Source: Janthinobacterium sp. BJB426 (GTDB taxonomy: Bacteria; Pseudomonadota; Gammaproteobacteria; Burkholderiales; Burkholderiaceae_D). Taken from it: DNA of 64,000 nucleotides. Position numbers and translations under genes: made by a program. A model generated the notes under the pieces. The model saw only the letters and a list, made by a program, of their open reading frames with translations, was not told where the DNA came from and searched no databases. How positions within the stretch are numbered: position 1 is the first letter of the stretch; the number at the start of each line of letters is the position of its first letter. Of the stretch, positions 43,317 through 55,908 are shown in pieces. The DNA lies in the NCBI RefSeq assembly GCF_002735705.1, contig NZ_PDZL01000012.1, forward strand, positions 1 through 64,000, given 5' to 3'.

Positions 43317-44819
43317 ATGAACGATCTCGATACGATTACCCACTTTATCAACGGCGCCAAGGTCGATACCCGGAGTGGCCGCTACGGCGACGTCTACAAC
43401 CCCGCCCTGGGCGAGCCCGTGGCCCGGGTGGCGCTGGGCACCGTGGAAGACGTGGACGCGGCCGTGCAGGCGGCCGCCGCCGCCTTTCCCTCCTGGTCGG
43501 CCACGCCGCCCCTGACGCGTGCCCGTGTCCTGTTCCGCTACCTGCAGCTATGCCAGCAGCACACGGACGACTTTGCCGCCATGCTCACGCGCGAGCATGG
43601 CAAGACCTTTGCCGACGCGCAGGGCGAGGTGGCGCGCGGCATCGAGATGGTGGAGTTTGCCGTCGGTATTCCGCAACTGCTGAAGGGTGAATTCACGGAC
43701 CAGATTTCGCGCGGCATCGACGCCTGGTCCATGCGTCAGGCGCTCGGTGTGGTGGCTGGCATCACGCCATTCAATTTCCCCGTGATGGTGCCGATGTGGA
43801 TGTTCCCCGTCGCGATTGCCTGCGGCAATACCTTTGTATTAAAGCCGTCCGAGCGCGATCCGTCGGCGTCCCTGCTGCACGCGAAACTGCTGAAAGAAGC
43901 GGGCTTGCCTGACGGCGTCTTCAACGTGGTGCAGGGCGACAAGGTCACTGTCGACGCCTTGCTCGACCACCCTGTGGTGCAGGCGATCAGCTTTGTCGGC
44001 TCCACGCCGATCGCCGAATACATCTATGCGCGCGGCGGCGCCAGCGGCAAGCGCGTGCAGGCGCTGGGCGGCGCGAAGAACCACATGGTGGTGATGCCCG
44101 ACGCGGACATGGACATGACGGTCGATGCGCTGATAGGCGCGGCCTACGGTTCGGCAGGAGAGCGCTGCATGGCCATCTCCGTCGTGGTGGCTGTGGGCGA
44201 CGCGGGCGACAAATTGATCGACGCACTGGCAACGCGCACGGCCGCACTGAAAGTGCGCGACGGCATGGAAGATGGTGCGGAAATGGGACCGGTCGTGTCG
44301 CTGGCCGCCAAGCAGCGCATCGAAAAACTCATCGCCTCCGGCGTGGAGCAGGGCGCGACGTTGGTCGTCGATGGCCGCAACCACGTGGTGGCGGGACGCG
44401 AGAACGGCTTCTTTGTCGGCGGCACCTTGTTCGACCACGTCACGCGCGACATGAGCATCTACAAGGAAGAGATTTTCGGCCCCGTGCTGTGCGTGCTCCG
44501 GTGTCCTGACGTGGTGCATGCGGTGGAACTGATCAACGCCAACGAGTACGGCAACGGCGTGGCCATCTACACGCGCGACGGCGGCGTGGCGCGCGAATTC
44601 GTGCGCCAGATACAGGTCGGCATGGTGGGCGTCAACATCCCCTTGCCCGTGCCGATGGCCTTCAACAGTTTCGGCGGCTGGAAGCGCAGCATGTTCGGCG
44701 ACCACCACGCATATGGTCCCGAGGGCGTGCGTTTCTACACGCGCCACAAGGCCGTGATGCAGCGTTGGCCGAACACGGCAAGCGCTGGTGTGGAATTTGC
44801 TTTTCCCCAGATGAAGTAA
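43317..44819 (+). CDS. mmsA: Methylmalonate / malonate semialdehyde dehydrogenase (CoA-acylating)
   Basis: The enzyme converts malonate semialdehyde, with CoA and NAD, into acetyl-CoA and CO2. The 500 residues match Mms[48 protein letters not shown], where asparagine replaces the usual ALDH glutamate as expected for CoA-dependent members, and the catalytic cysteine in [14 protein letters not shown] precedes the ATG, and it starts eight bases after the transaminase. Valine catabolism is the alternative role, but no valine genes are nearby. Confidence 0.93.
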   Translation: MNDLDTITHFINGAKVDTRSGRYGDVYNPALGEPVARVALGTVEDVDAAVQAAAAAFPSWSATPPLTRARVLFRYLQLCQQHTDDFAAMLTREHGKTFADAQGEVARGIEMVEFAVGIPQLLKGEFTDQISRGIDAWSMRQALGVVAGITPFNFPVMVPMWMFPVAIACGNTFVLKPSERDPSASLLHAKLLKEAGLPDGVFNVVQGDKVTVDALLDHPVVQAISFVGSTPIAEYIYARGGASGKRVQALGGAKNHMVVMPDADMDMTVDALIGAAYGSAGERCMAISVVVAVGDAGDKLIDALATRTAALKVRDGMEDGAEMGPVVSLAAKQRIEKLIASGVEQGATLVVDGRNHVVAGRENGFFVGGTLFDHVTRDMSIYKEEIFGPVLCVLRCPDVVHAVELINANEYGNGVAIYTRDGGVAREFVRQIQVGMVGVNIPLPVPMAFNSFGGWKRSMFGDHHAYGPEGVRFYTRHKAVMQRWPNTASAGVEFAFPQMK

Positions 44820-44865
44820 GGGTTTCAAATCACAAGCCGGCCGCACATAACAAGAGGAATACGCG

Positions 44866-46233
44866 ATGATCGAGTCTTTGAACTATTTGCCCCATCCCGC
44901 CCTGCCCAACGAGGAATTGGCGGGCCATTTCACGGACCTGGCGCCACCTTTGAGCGCGCGCCAGGCGGCCATCGAAAGCGCCCGCTGCCTGTACTGCTAC
45001 GACGCGCCGTGCAGCCGCATCTGTCCGTCGGAAATCGACGTGGCCAGCTTCATCCGCAACATCCACGACAAGAACATCAACGGCGCCGCCGCCGGCATCC
45101 TGAAACAGAATATCCTGGGCGGCAGCTGCGCCAGAGTCTGCCCGACGGAAATCCTCTGCGAAGACGTCTGTGTGCGCAACCACGACGCGGAAGGCCAGCC
45201 CGTCAAGATTGGCCTCTTGCAGCGTTATGCCGTCGACCACATGCACTTCACCCGCCATCCGTTCCAGCGGGCTGCAAGCACAGGCAAGACGATTGCCATC
45301 GTCGGCGCGGGTCCCGCCGGCCTGTCGTGCGCGCACCGCCTGGCCATGCTGGGCCACGACGTGGTGATCTTTGAAAAGGAAGGCAAGGCAGGTGGCCTGA
45401 ATGAATACGGCATCGCCAAGTACAAGCTGACGGACGATTTCGCACAGAAGGAAATCGACTTCCTGCTCGACATCGGCGGCATCGAGATCCGATGTCGCCA
45501 GGCGCTGGGCGAGAGCCTGCAACTGCGCGACTTGCATGCGCAGTACGACGCCGTGTTCCTGGGACTGGGCCTGGGCGCCAGCCGCAAGCTTGGACTGACG
45601 GGCGAAGATGCTCCTGGCTTGCTGGCCGCCGTCGATTACATCGCCGCGCTGCGCCAGGCGGACGACCTGGCCGCGCTGCCCGTGCCGAAACGTGCCATCG
45701 TGATTGGCGCTGGCAATACGGCCATCGACATGGCGGTGCAGATTCAAAGGCTCGGCGCCGAGGAAGTCACCCTCGTCTACCGGCGCGGCTTCGACGCCAT
45801 GACGGCCACCCACCATGAACAGGAAATCGCCAAGGCCAACCAGGTGCGCATGCTGACATGGGCCCAGCCGCAGCAGGTGCTGCTCGACGCGGCAGGCAAG
45901 GTGGCGGGCATGCGTTTCGAAAAAACAAGCATGCAGGGCATGCGCCTGGCGGGCACGGGCGAAACGTTCGACGTGGCGGCCGACGCCATCTTCAAGGCCA
46001 TTGGCCAGAGCCTCGACACCGATGTGCTGCATGATCCGATGGCGTCGCTGCTGCAGCGCGAAGGCGACAAGATCGCCGTCGATGCGCTCTTTCGCACGGT
46101 GCTGCCGGGGATCTATGCGGGCGGCGACTGCGTGGCGCCGGGGCAGGACCTGACGGTGCAAGCCGTCCAGCATGGCAAGCTGGCCGCACTGGCGATCCAT
46201 TCCGATTTGTTCAATAAAGTGGAGGCTGCATAA
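44866..46233 (+). CDS. preT: Dihydropyrimidine dehydrogenase, flavin/iron-sulfur subunit
   Basis: PreT passes electrons from NAD(P)H to PreA, which reduces uracil and thymine. The 455 residues resemble the N-terminal half of mammalian DPD and glutamate synthase small subunits. The N-terminal cysteine clusters are CLYCYDAPCSRICPSEID and GGSCARVCPTEILC. The FAD site follows (IVGAGPAGLSCAHRLAMLG, near residue 145), then GGLNEYGIAKYKL, and the NAD site VIGAGNTAIDMAVQ near residue 280. The start has AGAGGA upstream. Its stop overlaps the preA start as TAATG. Confidence 0.95.
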   Translation: MIESLNYLPHPALPNEELAGHFTDLAPPLSARQAAIESARCLYCYDAPCSRICPSEIDVASFIRNIHDKNINGAAAGILKQNILGGSCARVCPTEILCEDVCVRNHDAEGQPVKIGLLQRYAVDHMHFTRHPFQRAASTGKTIAIVGAGPAGLSCAHRLAMLGHDVVIFEKEGKAGGLNEYGIAKYKLTDDFAQKEIDFLLDIGGIEIRCRQALGESLQLRDLHAQYDAVFLGLGLGASRKLGLTGEDAPGLLAAVDYIAALRQADDLAALPVPKRAIVIGAGNTAIDMAVQIQRLGAEEVTLVYRRGFDAMTATHHEQEIAKANQVRMLTWAQPQQVLLDAAGKVAGMRFEKTSMQGMRLAGTGETFDVAADAIFKAIGQSLDTDVLHDPMASLLQREGDKIAVDALFRTVLPGIYAGGDCVAPGQDLTVQAVQHGKLAALAIHSDLFNKVEAA

Positions 46234-47513
46234 TGGCTGATCTCAGCATCGAATTTTGCGGCATCAAGGCGCCGAATCCCTTCTGGCTGGCGTCCGCACC
46301 GCCGACCGACAAGGCCTACAACGTGGTGCGCGCCTTCGAAGCGGGTTGGGGCGGCGTCGTGTGGAAAACCCTGGGTGAAGACCCGGCCGCCGTCAACGTC
46401 TCGTCGCGCTACTCCGCCCTGTATGGCAAGAACCGCGAAGTGGTGGGCTTCAACAACATTGAACTGATTACCGACCGCTCGCTTGAGATCAATCTGCGCG
46501 AGATCACGCAGGTGAAAAAGGATTGGCCCGACCGCGCCATGATCGTCTCCCTGATGCTGCCCTGCGAAGAGCACTACTGGGCTGACATCCTGCCCAAGGT
46601 CGAGGCGACGGGAGCGGACGGCATCGAGCTCAATTTCGGCTGCCCGCACGGCATGCCCGAGCGGGGCATGGGCGCGGCCGTGGGCCAGGTGCCCGAGTAT
46701 GTGCAGATGGTGACCGCCTGGTGCAAGAAGCACAGCCGCTTGCCCGTCATCGTCAAGCTCACGCCCAACATCACGGACGTGCGCATGCCGGCGCGCGCGG
46801 CCAAGGCGGGTGGCGCGGACGCCGTCTCGCTGATCAACACCATCAATTCCATCACCTCGCTGGACCTGGACCGCATGGTGGCCTTGCCCATCGTCGGCGG
46901 CGCCAGCACGCATGGCGGCTATTGCGGTTCTGCCGTCAAACCGATCGCGCTGAACATGGTGGCGGAAATCGCCCGCGATCCGCAGACGCGGGGCTTGCCC
47001 ATCTCCGGCATCGGCGGCATCGGCAACTGGCGCGACGCGGCCGAATTCCTCGCCTTGGGCGCGGGCTGCGTGCAGGTCTGCACGGCCGCCATGCTGCATG
47101 GTTTTCGCATCGTCGACGAGATGAAGGATGGCCTGTCGCGCTGGATGGACGAGAAGGGCTATGAACGCATCAGCGATTTTTCCGGCAAGGCCGTGGCCAA
47201 CACGACGGACTGGAAATACCTGGACATGAATTACCAGGTGATTGCGCAGATCAACCAGGACGACTGCATCAAATGCGGCAAGTGCTACGTGGCTTGCGAA
47301 GACACCTCGCACCAGTCGATTGCGCAGCTGATCGACGCCGCCGGCACGCGCACATATGAGGTGATCAAGGAGGAATGCGTGGGCTGCAATCTGTGCGAAA
47401 TCACCTGTCCGGTGCAGGGCTGCATCACGATGGTGCCGCAGACGACAGGCAAGCCATACATGAACTGGACGCAGGACCCCAGGAATCCACGGGCATTGGC
47501 GGAGACGGCATAG
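46233..47513 (+). CDS. preA: Dihydropyrimidine dehydrogenase, catalytic subunit
   Basis: PreA holds FMN and reduces uracil / thymine to the dihydro form. The 426 residues form a dihydroorotate-dehydrogenase-like barrel (NPFWLASAPPTDKAYNVVRA near the start, ELNFGCPHGMPERGMG with the catalytic cysteine, GAGCVQVCTAAML) followed by two 4Fe-4S clusters at the C terminus (CIKCGKCYVAC and CVGCNLCEITC). The NCPHGMxER motif and tail clusters separate it from DHODH. Translation is coupled to preT. Confidence 0.95.
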   Translation: MADLSIEFCGIKAPNPFWLASAPPTDKAYNVVRAFEAGWGGVVWKTLGEDPAAVNVSSRYSALYGKNREVVGFNNIELITDRSLEINLREITQVKKDWPDRAMIVSLMLPCEEHYWADILPKVEATGADGIELNFGCPHGMPERGMGAAVGQVPEYVQMVTAWCKKHSRLPVIVKLTPNITDVRMPARAAKAGGADAVSLINTINSITSLDLDRMVALPIVGGASTHGGYCGSAVKPIALNMVAEIARDPQTRGLPISGIGGIGNWRDAAEFLALGAGCVQVCTAAMLHGFRIVDEMKDGLSRWMDEKGYERISDFSGKAVANTTDWKYLDMNYQVIAQINQDDCIKCGKCYVACEDTSHQSIAQLIDAAGTRTYEVIKEECVGCNLCEITCPVQGCITMVPQTTGKPYMNWTQDPRNPRALAETA

Positions 47514-47514
47514 G

Positions 47515-47540
47515 GCACGGTTATTGCGTGCGTTTTATTT
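47515..47540 (+). terminator. Weak terminator after preA
   Basis: GCACG (47515-47519) pairs with CGTGC (47527-47531) and is followed by GTTTTATTT. The stem has only five pairs, so it may be partial. Confidence 0.45.
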
Positions 47541-47573
47541 GTAAACAGCGGCTGGCCTTTGCGGTAAGCTAGA

Positions 47574-47603
47574 TTGACTTAAAAGTCGAGCCGTTTCTAT
47601 AAA
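47574..47603 (+). promoter_or_regulatory. Promoter of the NCS1 transporter-hydA operon
   Basis: TTGACT (47574-47579) and TATAAA (47598-47603) are near-consensus -35 and -10 boxes with an 18-bp spacer, about 27 bases before the transporter start region. Confidence 0.65.
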
Positions 47604-47635
47604 ACCGATCCCCTCCCAACCGATGGAGCATACCT

Positions 47636-50529
<2,894 letters not shown>

Positions 50530-50539
50530 GGAGTTGACG

Positions 50540-51775
50540 ATGGATGCATTGCGTATCAATGGTGAGCGCCTGTGGGCGGCCCTGATGGAACTGGCGCAGA
50601 TCGGCGCGACAGCGAAGGGCGGCGTCAAGCGCCTGGCTCTGACGGACCTCGACAAAGAAGGCCGCGACCTGGTGGTAGGCTGGGGCCGCGAAGCGGGCAT
50701 GAGCATCACGATCGACCAGATCGGCAATGTCTTCATGCGCCGCGACGGCACCGACAATAGCCTGCCGCCCGTGATGACGGGCAGCCATATCGACACGCAG
50801 CCCACGGGCGGCAAGTTCGATGGCAATTACGGCGTGCTGGCCGGCCTGGAAGTGGTGCGTACCTTGAACGATTTACAGATCAAGACGCTGGCGCCCATCG
50901 AGGTGGCCTTCTGGACCAATGAGGAAGGCTCGCGCTTCGTGCCCGTGATGATGGGTTCCGGCGTGTTCTGCGGCGCCTTCTCGCTGGAGACGGCGTATGC
51001 GGCGAAAGACACGGAAGGAAAAACCGTGGGCGAGGAGCTGGCGCGCATCGGATACAAGGGCGAGCAGGTGCCGGGCGACCATCCTATCGGTGCCTATTTT
51101 GAAACGCATATCGAACAGGGCCCCGTGCTGGAAGATGCCGATAAAGTCATCGGCGTGGTGCCTGCCGTGATGGGCCTGTCGTGGTATGACTGCGTGGTCA
51201 CGGGCATGGAAGCGCATGCGGGTCCCACGCCCATGGGATTGCGCAAGGATGCGCTGCAGGTGGCCACCAGCATCATGCAGGAGGTGGTGGCGATTGCCAA
51301 CCGCTACCCGCCATATGGACGCGGCACGGTGGGCATGGTGCAGGTCTTCCCGAACAGCCGCAACGTGATCCCCGGCGAAGTCACATTCAGCATCGACCTG
51401 CGCAACGTGAACGACGAACTGCTCAACACCATGCATGGCGAGATCACGGCCTTCATCGACGCCACGCGCGAGAAGTCAGGCTTGGGCATTTCACTGGAAA
51501 GAGTGTCCTACTACCCGCCATGCCCGTTCCACCCCGATTGTGTGGGTGCCGTGCGCAACGCAACTGAAAAGCTGGGCTACTCGGTGATGGACGTGGTCTC
51601 CGGCGCCGGCCACGACGCCATCTACGCGGCCCGTCTGGCGCCGGCGGGCATGATCTTCGTGCCGTGCAAGGACGGCATCAGCCACAATGAAATCGAAGAC
51701 GCCAAGCCCGAGCACCTGGAAGCGGGCTGCAACGTGCTGCTGCACGCGATGCTGGAGCGGGCCGTGGCTGTGTAA
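50540..51775 (+). CDS. N-carbamoyl-beta-alanine amidohydrolase (beta-ureidopropionase, M20-like)
   Basis: The enzyme releases ammonia and CO2 from N-carbamoyl-beta-alanine, giving beta-alanine. From the ATG after AAGGAG it has 411 residues and belongs to the M20 amidase / hydantoinase group: GSHIDTQPTGGKFDGNYGVL with metal-binding histidine and aspartate, EEGSRFVPVMMGSGVF, FETHIEQGPVLE, AHAGPTPMGLRKDA in the lid domain and GAGHDAIYAARLAP. L-carbamoylase and allantoate amidohydrolase are relatives, but the operon argues for the pyrimidine step. Its stop lies two bases from the convergent UraD-AllC fusion gene. Confidence 0.92.
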   Translation: MDALRINGERLWAALMELAQIGATAKGGVKRLALTDLDKEGRDLVVGWGREAGMSITIDQIGNVFMRRDGTDNSLPPVMTGSHIDTQPTGGKFDGNYGVLAGLEVVRTLNDLQIKTLAPIEVAFWTNEEGSRFVPVMMGSGVFCGAFSLETAYAAKDTEGKTVGEELARIGYKGEQVPGDHPIGAYFETHIEQGPVLEDADKVIGVVPAVMGLSWYDCVVTGMEAHAGPTPMGLRKDALQVATSIMQEVVAIANRYPPYGRGTVGMVQVFPNSRNVIPGEVTFSIDLRNVNDELLNTMHGEITAFIDATREKSGLGISLERVSYYPPCPFHPDCVGAVRNATEKLGYSVMDVVSGAGHDAIYAARLAPAGMIFVPCKDGISHNEIEDAKPEHLEAGCNVLLHAMLERAVAV

Positions 51776-51777
51776 GC

Positions 51778-53532
51778 TCAGGGCTTGGGCTGGAAGCTGC
51801 GCAAAAACGCCAGCAGCGCGCGCGCCGCGATGTCGGCGTCGTCCGCCGTCATGGTTTCCAGCGGGTTGTGGCTGATGCCGCCATTGCCGCAGCGGGTAAA
51901 CAGCATGGCTACGTCGGTGATGGCGGCCATGGCCATGGCGTCGTGGCCGGCGCCCGACAACAGCGCATACGGTTCGATGCCGACCGATTCCACGGCTTGC
52001 GCCAGCTGCGCCATCAGCCACGGCGCGCACGGCGCCGCACGCGCCGACAGCAGCAGTTCCAGATGATAGTCGATCTGGCGCCGTGCGCAGATAGCGGCGA
52101 TGCCATCAAGGATATCGTCGACGGCCGCCTGGCGCACGGTGTCGCTGGCTGCGCGGATATCGAGCGACAGGGTGCAGGCGCCGGCGATCACGTTGACGGA
52201 ACCGTTGGGCACGTGCAGCTGGCCCACGGTACCCACCAGCGCCTCGCCCTGGTTGCAGCGCTGTTCCACCAGCAGGATGATTTCGGCGGCCGCGCTGGCC
52301 GCATCCTTGCGCATGGTCATGGGCGTGGTGCCCGCGTGGCTGGCCACGCCGCCAAGATTGACCAGGTAGCGCGAGCTGCCGGCAATCGCCGTGACGATTC
52401 CCAGCGGCAGGTCGCGCTCAAGCAGCACGGGACCCTGCTCGATATGCACTTCCACATAGCCGAGCAAGTCGGCCGGATCGCGCGCGATGGCGCCGATGGC
52501 GCTCGCCTCGTGGCCGGCGGCGGCCAGCGCGTCGCGCATGCTCACGCCATCCGCATCGAGTTGCTCCAGCAGCGAGACGTCGAACTTGCCCGTGACAGCC
52601 GTGCTGCCCAAAAACGTGCTCTTGAAGCGCACGCCTTCTTCCTCGGCGAAGCCGACAATCTCGAAGTGAAACGGCAGCTTTTCGCCCCGCTCATGCAGGT
52701 GGCGCACGACGGCGATCGGCAGCACGATGCCCAGCCGGCCATCGTACTTGCCGCCGTTGCGCACCGTATCGTAATGGGATCCCGTCATCAGGGTTTTCGC
52801 GCCTGGCGCGTCGGACAGATAGCTGCCGACGACATTGCCGACGGCGTCGATGTGCACCTGCATGCCGGCATCCCGCATCCAGTCGGCCAGCTGCGCGGCC
52901 GTCTTCTGGTGCGCCGGCGTCAGATAGGCGCAGGTCAGGTTGTAATCGCTGTCGCTCCAGCCGGCCAAGGTTTCCGCCTGCTGCATGATGGCCGGGCCGA
53001 AGTCCAGGCGCACGTCGAACAGCTCGTTCAGGCGCAGTTCGGCGATGCGCTTGATCTGCCGCAGCGATTCGGCCAGTTCATCGGCGCGCCGGTTCTTCAG
53101 GCGCCGCGCAAACGTGGCGATGATGTCCTGCCGCGTCAAGCCTTCGCCCGTCGGGCCCTTGACGGCCAGGATGAAGGGAAAACCGAACTTGGCGTTGTAG
53201 TCGCTATTCAGGCGCTGCAGGGTGGAAAACTCCTCGGCGCTGCACAGGTTCAGGCCGGACTTGGCCTGCTCGCGCGTCGATTCCGCCGTCAGCTGTCCTG
53301 CGATGGCAGCCTTGCCGGCCAGCTCCGGGTGAGCGCGTATCAGCCCCAGCTGCTCTTCGGGCGAAGCTTGCGCCAGCACGCGCTGCAGCACCGTCTTGAG
53401 TGCCGTCAGGCTGGCAAACGGCCGGGCCGGTGCCGCACGCTGGGCGATCCAGGGCGAGTGTTCATAGATGCCATGCAGCCGTGCGATAAAGTCTGCCGGG
53501 CTGCCGGCGTTCAGGTCTGAAAGGGTGGTCAT
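51778..53532 (-). CDS. Fusion of OHCU decarboxylase (UraD) and allantoate amidohydrolase
   Basis: A single 584-residue protein covers two steps of urate breakdown. Residues about 1-170 are UraD, which decarboxylates OHCU to S-allantoin: SPWIAQRAAPARPF, IRAHPELAGKAA with the catalytic histidine, and SDYNAKFGFPFILAVKG. From about 175 an M20-type allantoate amidohydrolase follows: GSHYDTVRNGGKYDGRLGIV, EEEGVRFKSTFLGSTAVTG, EVHIEQGPVLLERDLPLGIV, SHAGTTPMTMRKDA and GAGHDAMAM. The start was taken at MTTLSDLNAGS, with CGGAAA just upstream. Such fusions are known in proteobacteria. It lies far from uraH, puuE and xdhAB, showing that the pathway is split over the window. Confidence 0.92.
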   Translation of the reverse strand: MTTLSDLNAGSPADFIARLHGIYEHSPWIAQRAAPARPFASLTALKTVLQRVLAQASPEEQLGLIRAHPELAGKAAIAGQLTAESTREQAKSGLNLCSAEEFSTLQRLNSDYNAKFGFPFILAVKGPTGEGLTRQDIIATFARRLKNRRADELAESLRQIKRIAELRLNELFDVRLDFGPAIMQQAETLAGWSDSDYNLTCAYLTPAHQKTAAQLADWMRDAGMQVHIDAVGNVVGSYLSDAPGAKTLMTGSHYDTVRNGGKYDGRLGIVLPIAVVRHLHERGEKLPFHFEIVGFAEEEGVRFKSTFLGSTAVTGKFDVSLLEQLDADGVSMRDALAAAGHEASAIGAIARDPADLLGYVEVHIEQGPVLLERDLPLGIVTAIAGSSRYLVNLGGVASHAGTTPMTMRKDAASAAAEIILLVEQRCNQGEALVGTVGQLHVPNGSVNVIAGACTLSLDIRAASDTVRQAAVDDILDGIAAICARRQIDYHLELLLSARAAPCAPWLMAQLAQAVESVGIEPYALLSGAGHDAMAMAAITDVAMLFTRCGNGGISHNPLETMTADDADIAARALLAFLRSFQPKP

Positions 53533-53605
53533 GGTTTTCCGATCATGCAAGCGGTGATGATAGCGCCCCGTTCCTGTCTCCATTATATGCGCGTGCTGAT
53601 AGCGG

Positions 53606-54544
53606 CTATCGCTGCACCAGCGCCTTGGCGGCCGCGCTGACCTGGTCGCGCAGCCATTTGTGCTCGGGCGCCTGGTGCACGCGCTGGTGCCACAACTGGT
53701 AAAAGCGCATCGGCGGGAATTTCAGAGGCACGGTATACGTTTTCAGCGGCAGGGTTTTTTCATAGAAACGCATGAATTGCCGGCCCGTGGTGAGCACCAG
53801 GTCCGTCTGCGTCAGCATGTAGGGGATCAGGCCGAAGTACGCCGATTCCACCACCACGTTGCGCTGCAGATTTTGCCGTTCGAGGAAGGAGTCGATCACG
53901 CCGTGGTAGCCGGGCATCATCTGCGACGGCGCCACGTGGGGCAGGCTCAGATAGTCGTCGAGGGTCATGGCGTCGCTGGCCGTGCGGCGCGCATAGGCGT
54001 TTTCCGCATGCATGGCGCAGATGATCGGGTCTTCGAACAGCTTCGAGATGTGCAGGTGGGCGGGCGGCTCGTCCCAGTTGGCGATCACCAGGTCCAGGCC
54101 CCCATCGGAGAGTTGGCGGATATGGTCGATGCCCGGCCCCAGGCTATGCAGCACGACGCGGCTTTTCGGTGAACCGCGGCGCAGCAGGGCCACCACATTG
54201 GGCAGGAACTGGCTATCCAGGTAGTCGGGCGCGGCGATATGGAAGGTGCGCGCCTCTTCCTGCGCCACGAACGGCGTCTTCTTGACGAACAGGCTTTCCG
54301 TCTGGTCGAGGATGCGCTTGGCCGGATTGAGCAGGCTTTCGCCATGCTGGGTCGGCACCATGCCGCGCGCGCCGCGCACGAGCAGCGGGTCGCCCGTCAG
54401 TTCGCGCAGCTTGCGCAGGGAGGCGGAAATCGAAGGCTGCGGCTGATTGAGTTTGAGTGCCACGCGCGAGACATTCTTTTCCACCAGCAGCAGGTAGAGG
54501 ATGCGGATCAGGTGCAGGTCGAGGTGTTGCGGCAGGCTGGACAT
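53606..54544 (-). CDS. LysR-family regulator diverging from puuD
   Basis: This 312-residue LTTR of the NodD / LinR-like branch begins MSSLPQHLDLHLIRILYLLLVEKNVSRVALKLNQPQPSISASLRKL, and the effector domain starts near residue 92 (ARTFHIAAPDYLDSQFLP). It is divergent from puuD with a 131-bp spacer that holds an ATTTGA-N5-TCAAAT dyad, so control of puuD (and perhaps the fusion gene downstream of it) is likely. Effector unknown; a urate-pathway compound would fit. Confidence 0.9.
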   Translation of the reverse strand: MSSLPQHLDLHLIRILYLLLVEKNVSRVALKLNQPQPSISASLRKLRELTGDPLLVRGARGMVPTQHGESLLNPAKRILDQTESLFVKKTPFVAQEEARTFHIAAPDYLDSQFLPNVVALLRRGSPKSRVVLHSLGPGIDHIRQLSDGGLDLVIANWDEPPAHLHISKLFEDPIICAMHAENAYARRTASDAMTLDDYLSLPHVAPSQMMPGYHGVIDSFLERQNLQRNVVVESAYFGLIPYMLTQTDLVLTTGRQFMRFYEKTLPLKTYTVPLKFPPMRFYQLWHQRVHQAPEHKWLRDQVSAAAKALVQR

Positions 54545-54561
54545 GTGGCGGTGGCTCTGTT

Positions 54562-54595
54562 GTATATCGATTTGAATATGTCAAATATACGATAT
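54562..54595. promoter_or_regulatory. Nested dyad between lysR and puuD
   Basis: ATTTGA (54570-54575) and TCAAAT (54581-54586) form a perfect dyad with a T-N11-A pattern. It is enclosed by GTATAT / ATATAC (54562-54567 / 54585-54590) and ATATCG / CGATAT (54564-54569 / 54590-54595). This is a probable LysR-type binding region. Confidence 0.55.
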
Positions 54596-54675
54596 TTTTC
54601 ATGTGATGGGCGGTAAATCCGTTTATCTTGTGTAGATTGGCACGAATATTGGTTCGGTCTGACTAGAGGAAATTT

Positions 54676-55908
54676 ATGGAAGTATTCGCCTACCTGATCC
54701 CGTACGGCCTTGAGTGGCTGAACCTGATCGTCCGCTGGCTGCACGTCATCACGGGCATCGCCTGGATCGGTGCTTCCTTTTATTTCGTCTGGCTCGACAA
54801 CTCGATCCGCCCGCCCGCGCCCGGCTCCGAACTGGCGAAGAAGGGCGTGTCGGGAGAACTGTGGGCCGTGCATGGCGGCGGCTTCTACAATCCGCAAAAA
54901 TACCTGGTGGCGCCCGCCGAATTGCCGAAGGAGCTGCACTGGTTCAAGTGGGAGGCGTATTCCACGTGGCTGTCCGGTTTCGCGCTGCTGACCATCGCGT
55001 ATTACTTCAATGCTCAGGCCATGATGATCGACAAGGCCGTGGCCGATATCTCCAGCGGGCAGGCCGTCGGCATCGGCATCGCCACCCTCGTCATCGGCTG
55101 GACCGTGTACGACCTGCTGTGCAGGTCAAAATTGGCGCAGTATGAATTGTGGTTCGGCGTGACGGTGTTCGCGCTGATCGTCGGCGCCGCCTACGTGCTC
55201 ACGCATTTGCTCAGCGGGCGCGCCGCCTACATCCACGTGGGCGCCATGATTGGCACCATCATGGTGGCCAATGTGCTGATGCTGATCATTCCCGGCCAGC
55301 GCAAGATGGTCGAGGCCATGGCGGCCGGCAAGCTACCCGACCCCAAGCACGGCTTGAAGGCCAAGCAGCGCAGCGTGCATAACAATTATTTTACGTTACC
55401 GGTGCTGTTCATCATGATCAGCAACCATTACGCGATGACTTACCGCAACGACCACGCGTGGCTGGTGCTGGCACTGATCATGGCGGCCGGCGTCTTCATC
55501 CGCCACTTCTTCAACCTGCGCCACAAGGGAAGAGTCGAGTGGCGCTATCCGGCCATCGGCGTGGCACTGCTGCTGGCCGTGGCTATCGCCATCGCGCCGA
55601 AAGCACCGGTGGCCGTGGCGGCCGCGCCGGCGGTGGATCCTGTCGCGCAGTTCAAGAGCGTGCATGCCATCATCGCCCAGCGCTGCGCCACCTGCCATTC
55701 GGCCCAGCCGACGCAAGCTGGTTTTGCCACGGCGCCGGCCGGCATGATGCTCGATAATGAAACGCAGATCCGCCAGCACGCGGCGCAAATCTACAAGCAG
55801 GCCATTGAATTGAAGGCCATGCCGATCGGGAACCTGACGAATATGACGGAGGCTGAGCGCAGTGAACTTGGCGCCTGGCTGCAACAGACCATGCAAGGAG
55901 CAAAATGA
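54676..55908 (+). CDS. puuD: Membrane urate hydroxylase with C-terminal cytochrome c domain
   Basis: PuuD is the membrane-bound urate oxidase that replaces soluble uricase in many proteobacteria and produces 5-hydroxyisourate. The 410-residue protein has eight or so membrane segments (LNLIVRWLHVITGIAWIGASFYF, WEAYSTWLSGFALLTIAYYF and others) and the family segments WAVHGGGFYNPQKYL and QRSVHNNYFTLPVLFIMISNHY. The C-terminal cytochrome c domain has CATCH (Cys337, Cys340, His341) with an axial methionine probably in LKAMPIGNLTNM, linking oxidation to the respiratory chain. AGAGGAAA precedes the ATG. Its stop overlaps the next start (ATGA). Confidence 0.95.
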   Translation: MEVFAYLIPYGLEWLNLIVRWLHVITGIAWIGASFYFVWLDNSIRPPAPGSELAKKGVSGELWAVHGGGFYNPQKYLVAPAELPKELHWFKWEAYSTWLSGFALLTIAYYFNAQAMMIDKAVADISSGQAVGIGIATLVIGWTVYDLLCRSKLAQYELWFGVTVFALIVGAAYVLTHLLSGRAAYIHVGAMIGTIMVANVLMLIIPGQRKMVEAMAAGKLPDPKHGLKAKQRSVHNNYFTLPVLFIMISNHYAMTYRNDHAWLVLALIMAAGVFIRHFFNLRHKGRVEWRYPAIGVALLLAVAIAIAPKAPVAVAAAPAVDPVAQFKSVHAIIAQRCATCHSAQPTQAGFATAPAGMMLDNETQIRQHAAQIYKQAIELKAMPIGNLTNMTEAERSELGAWLQQTMQGAK

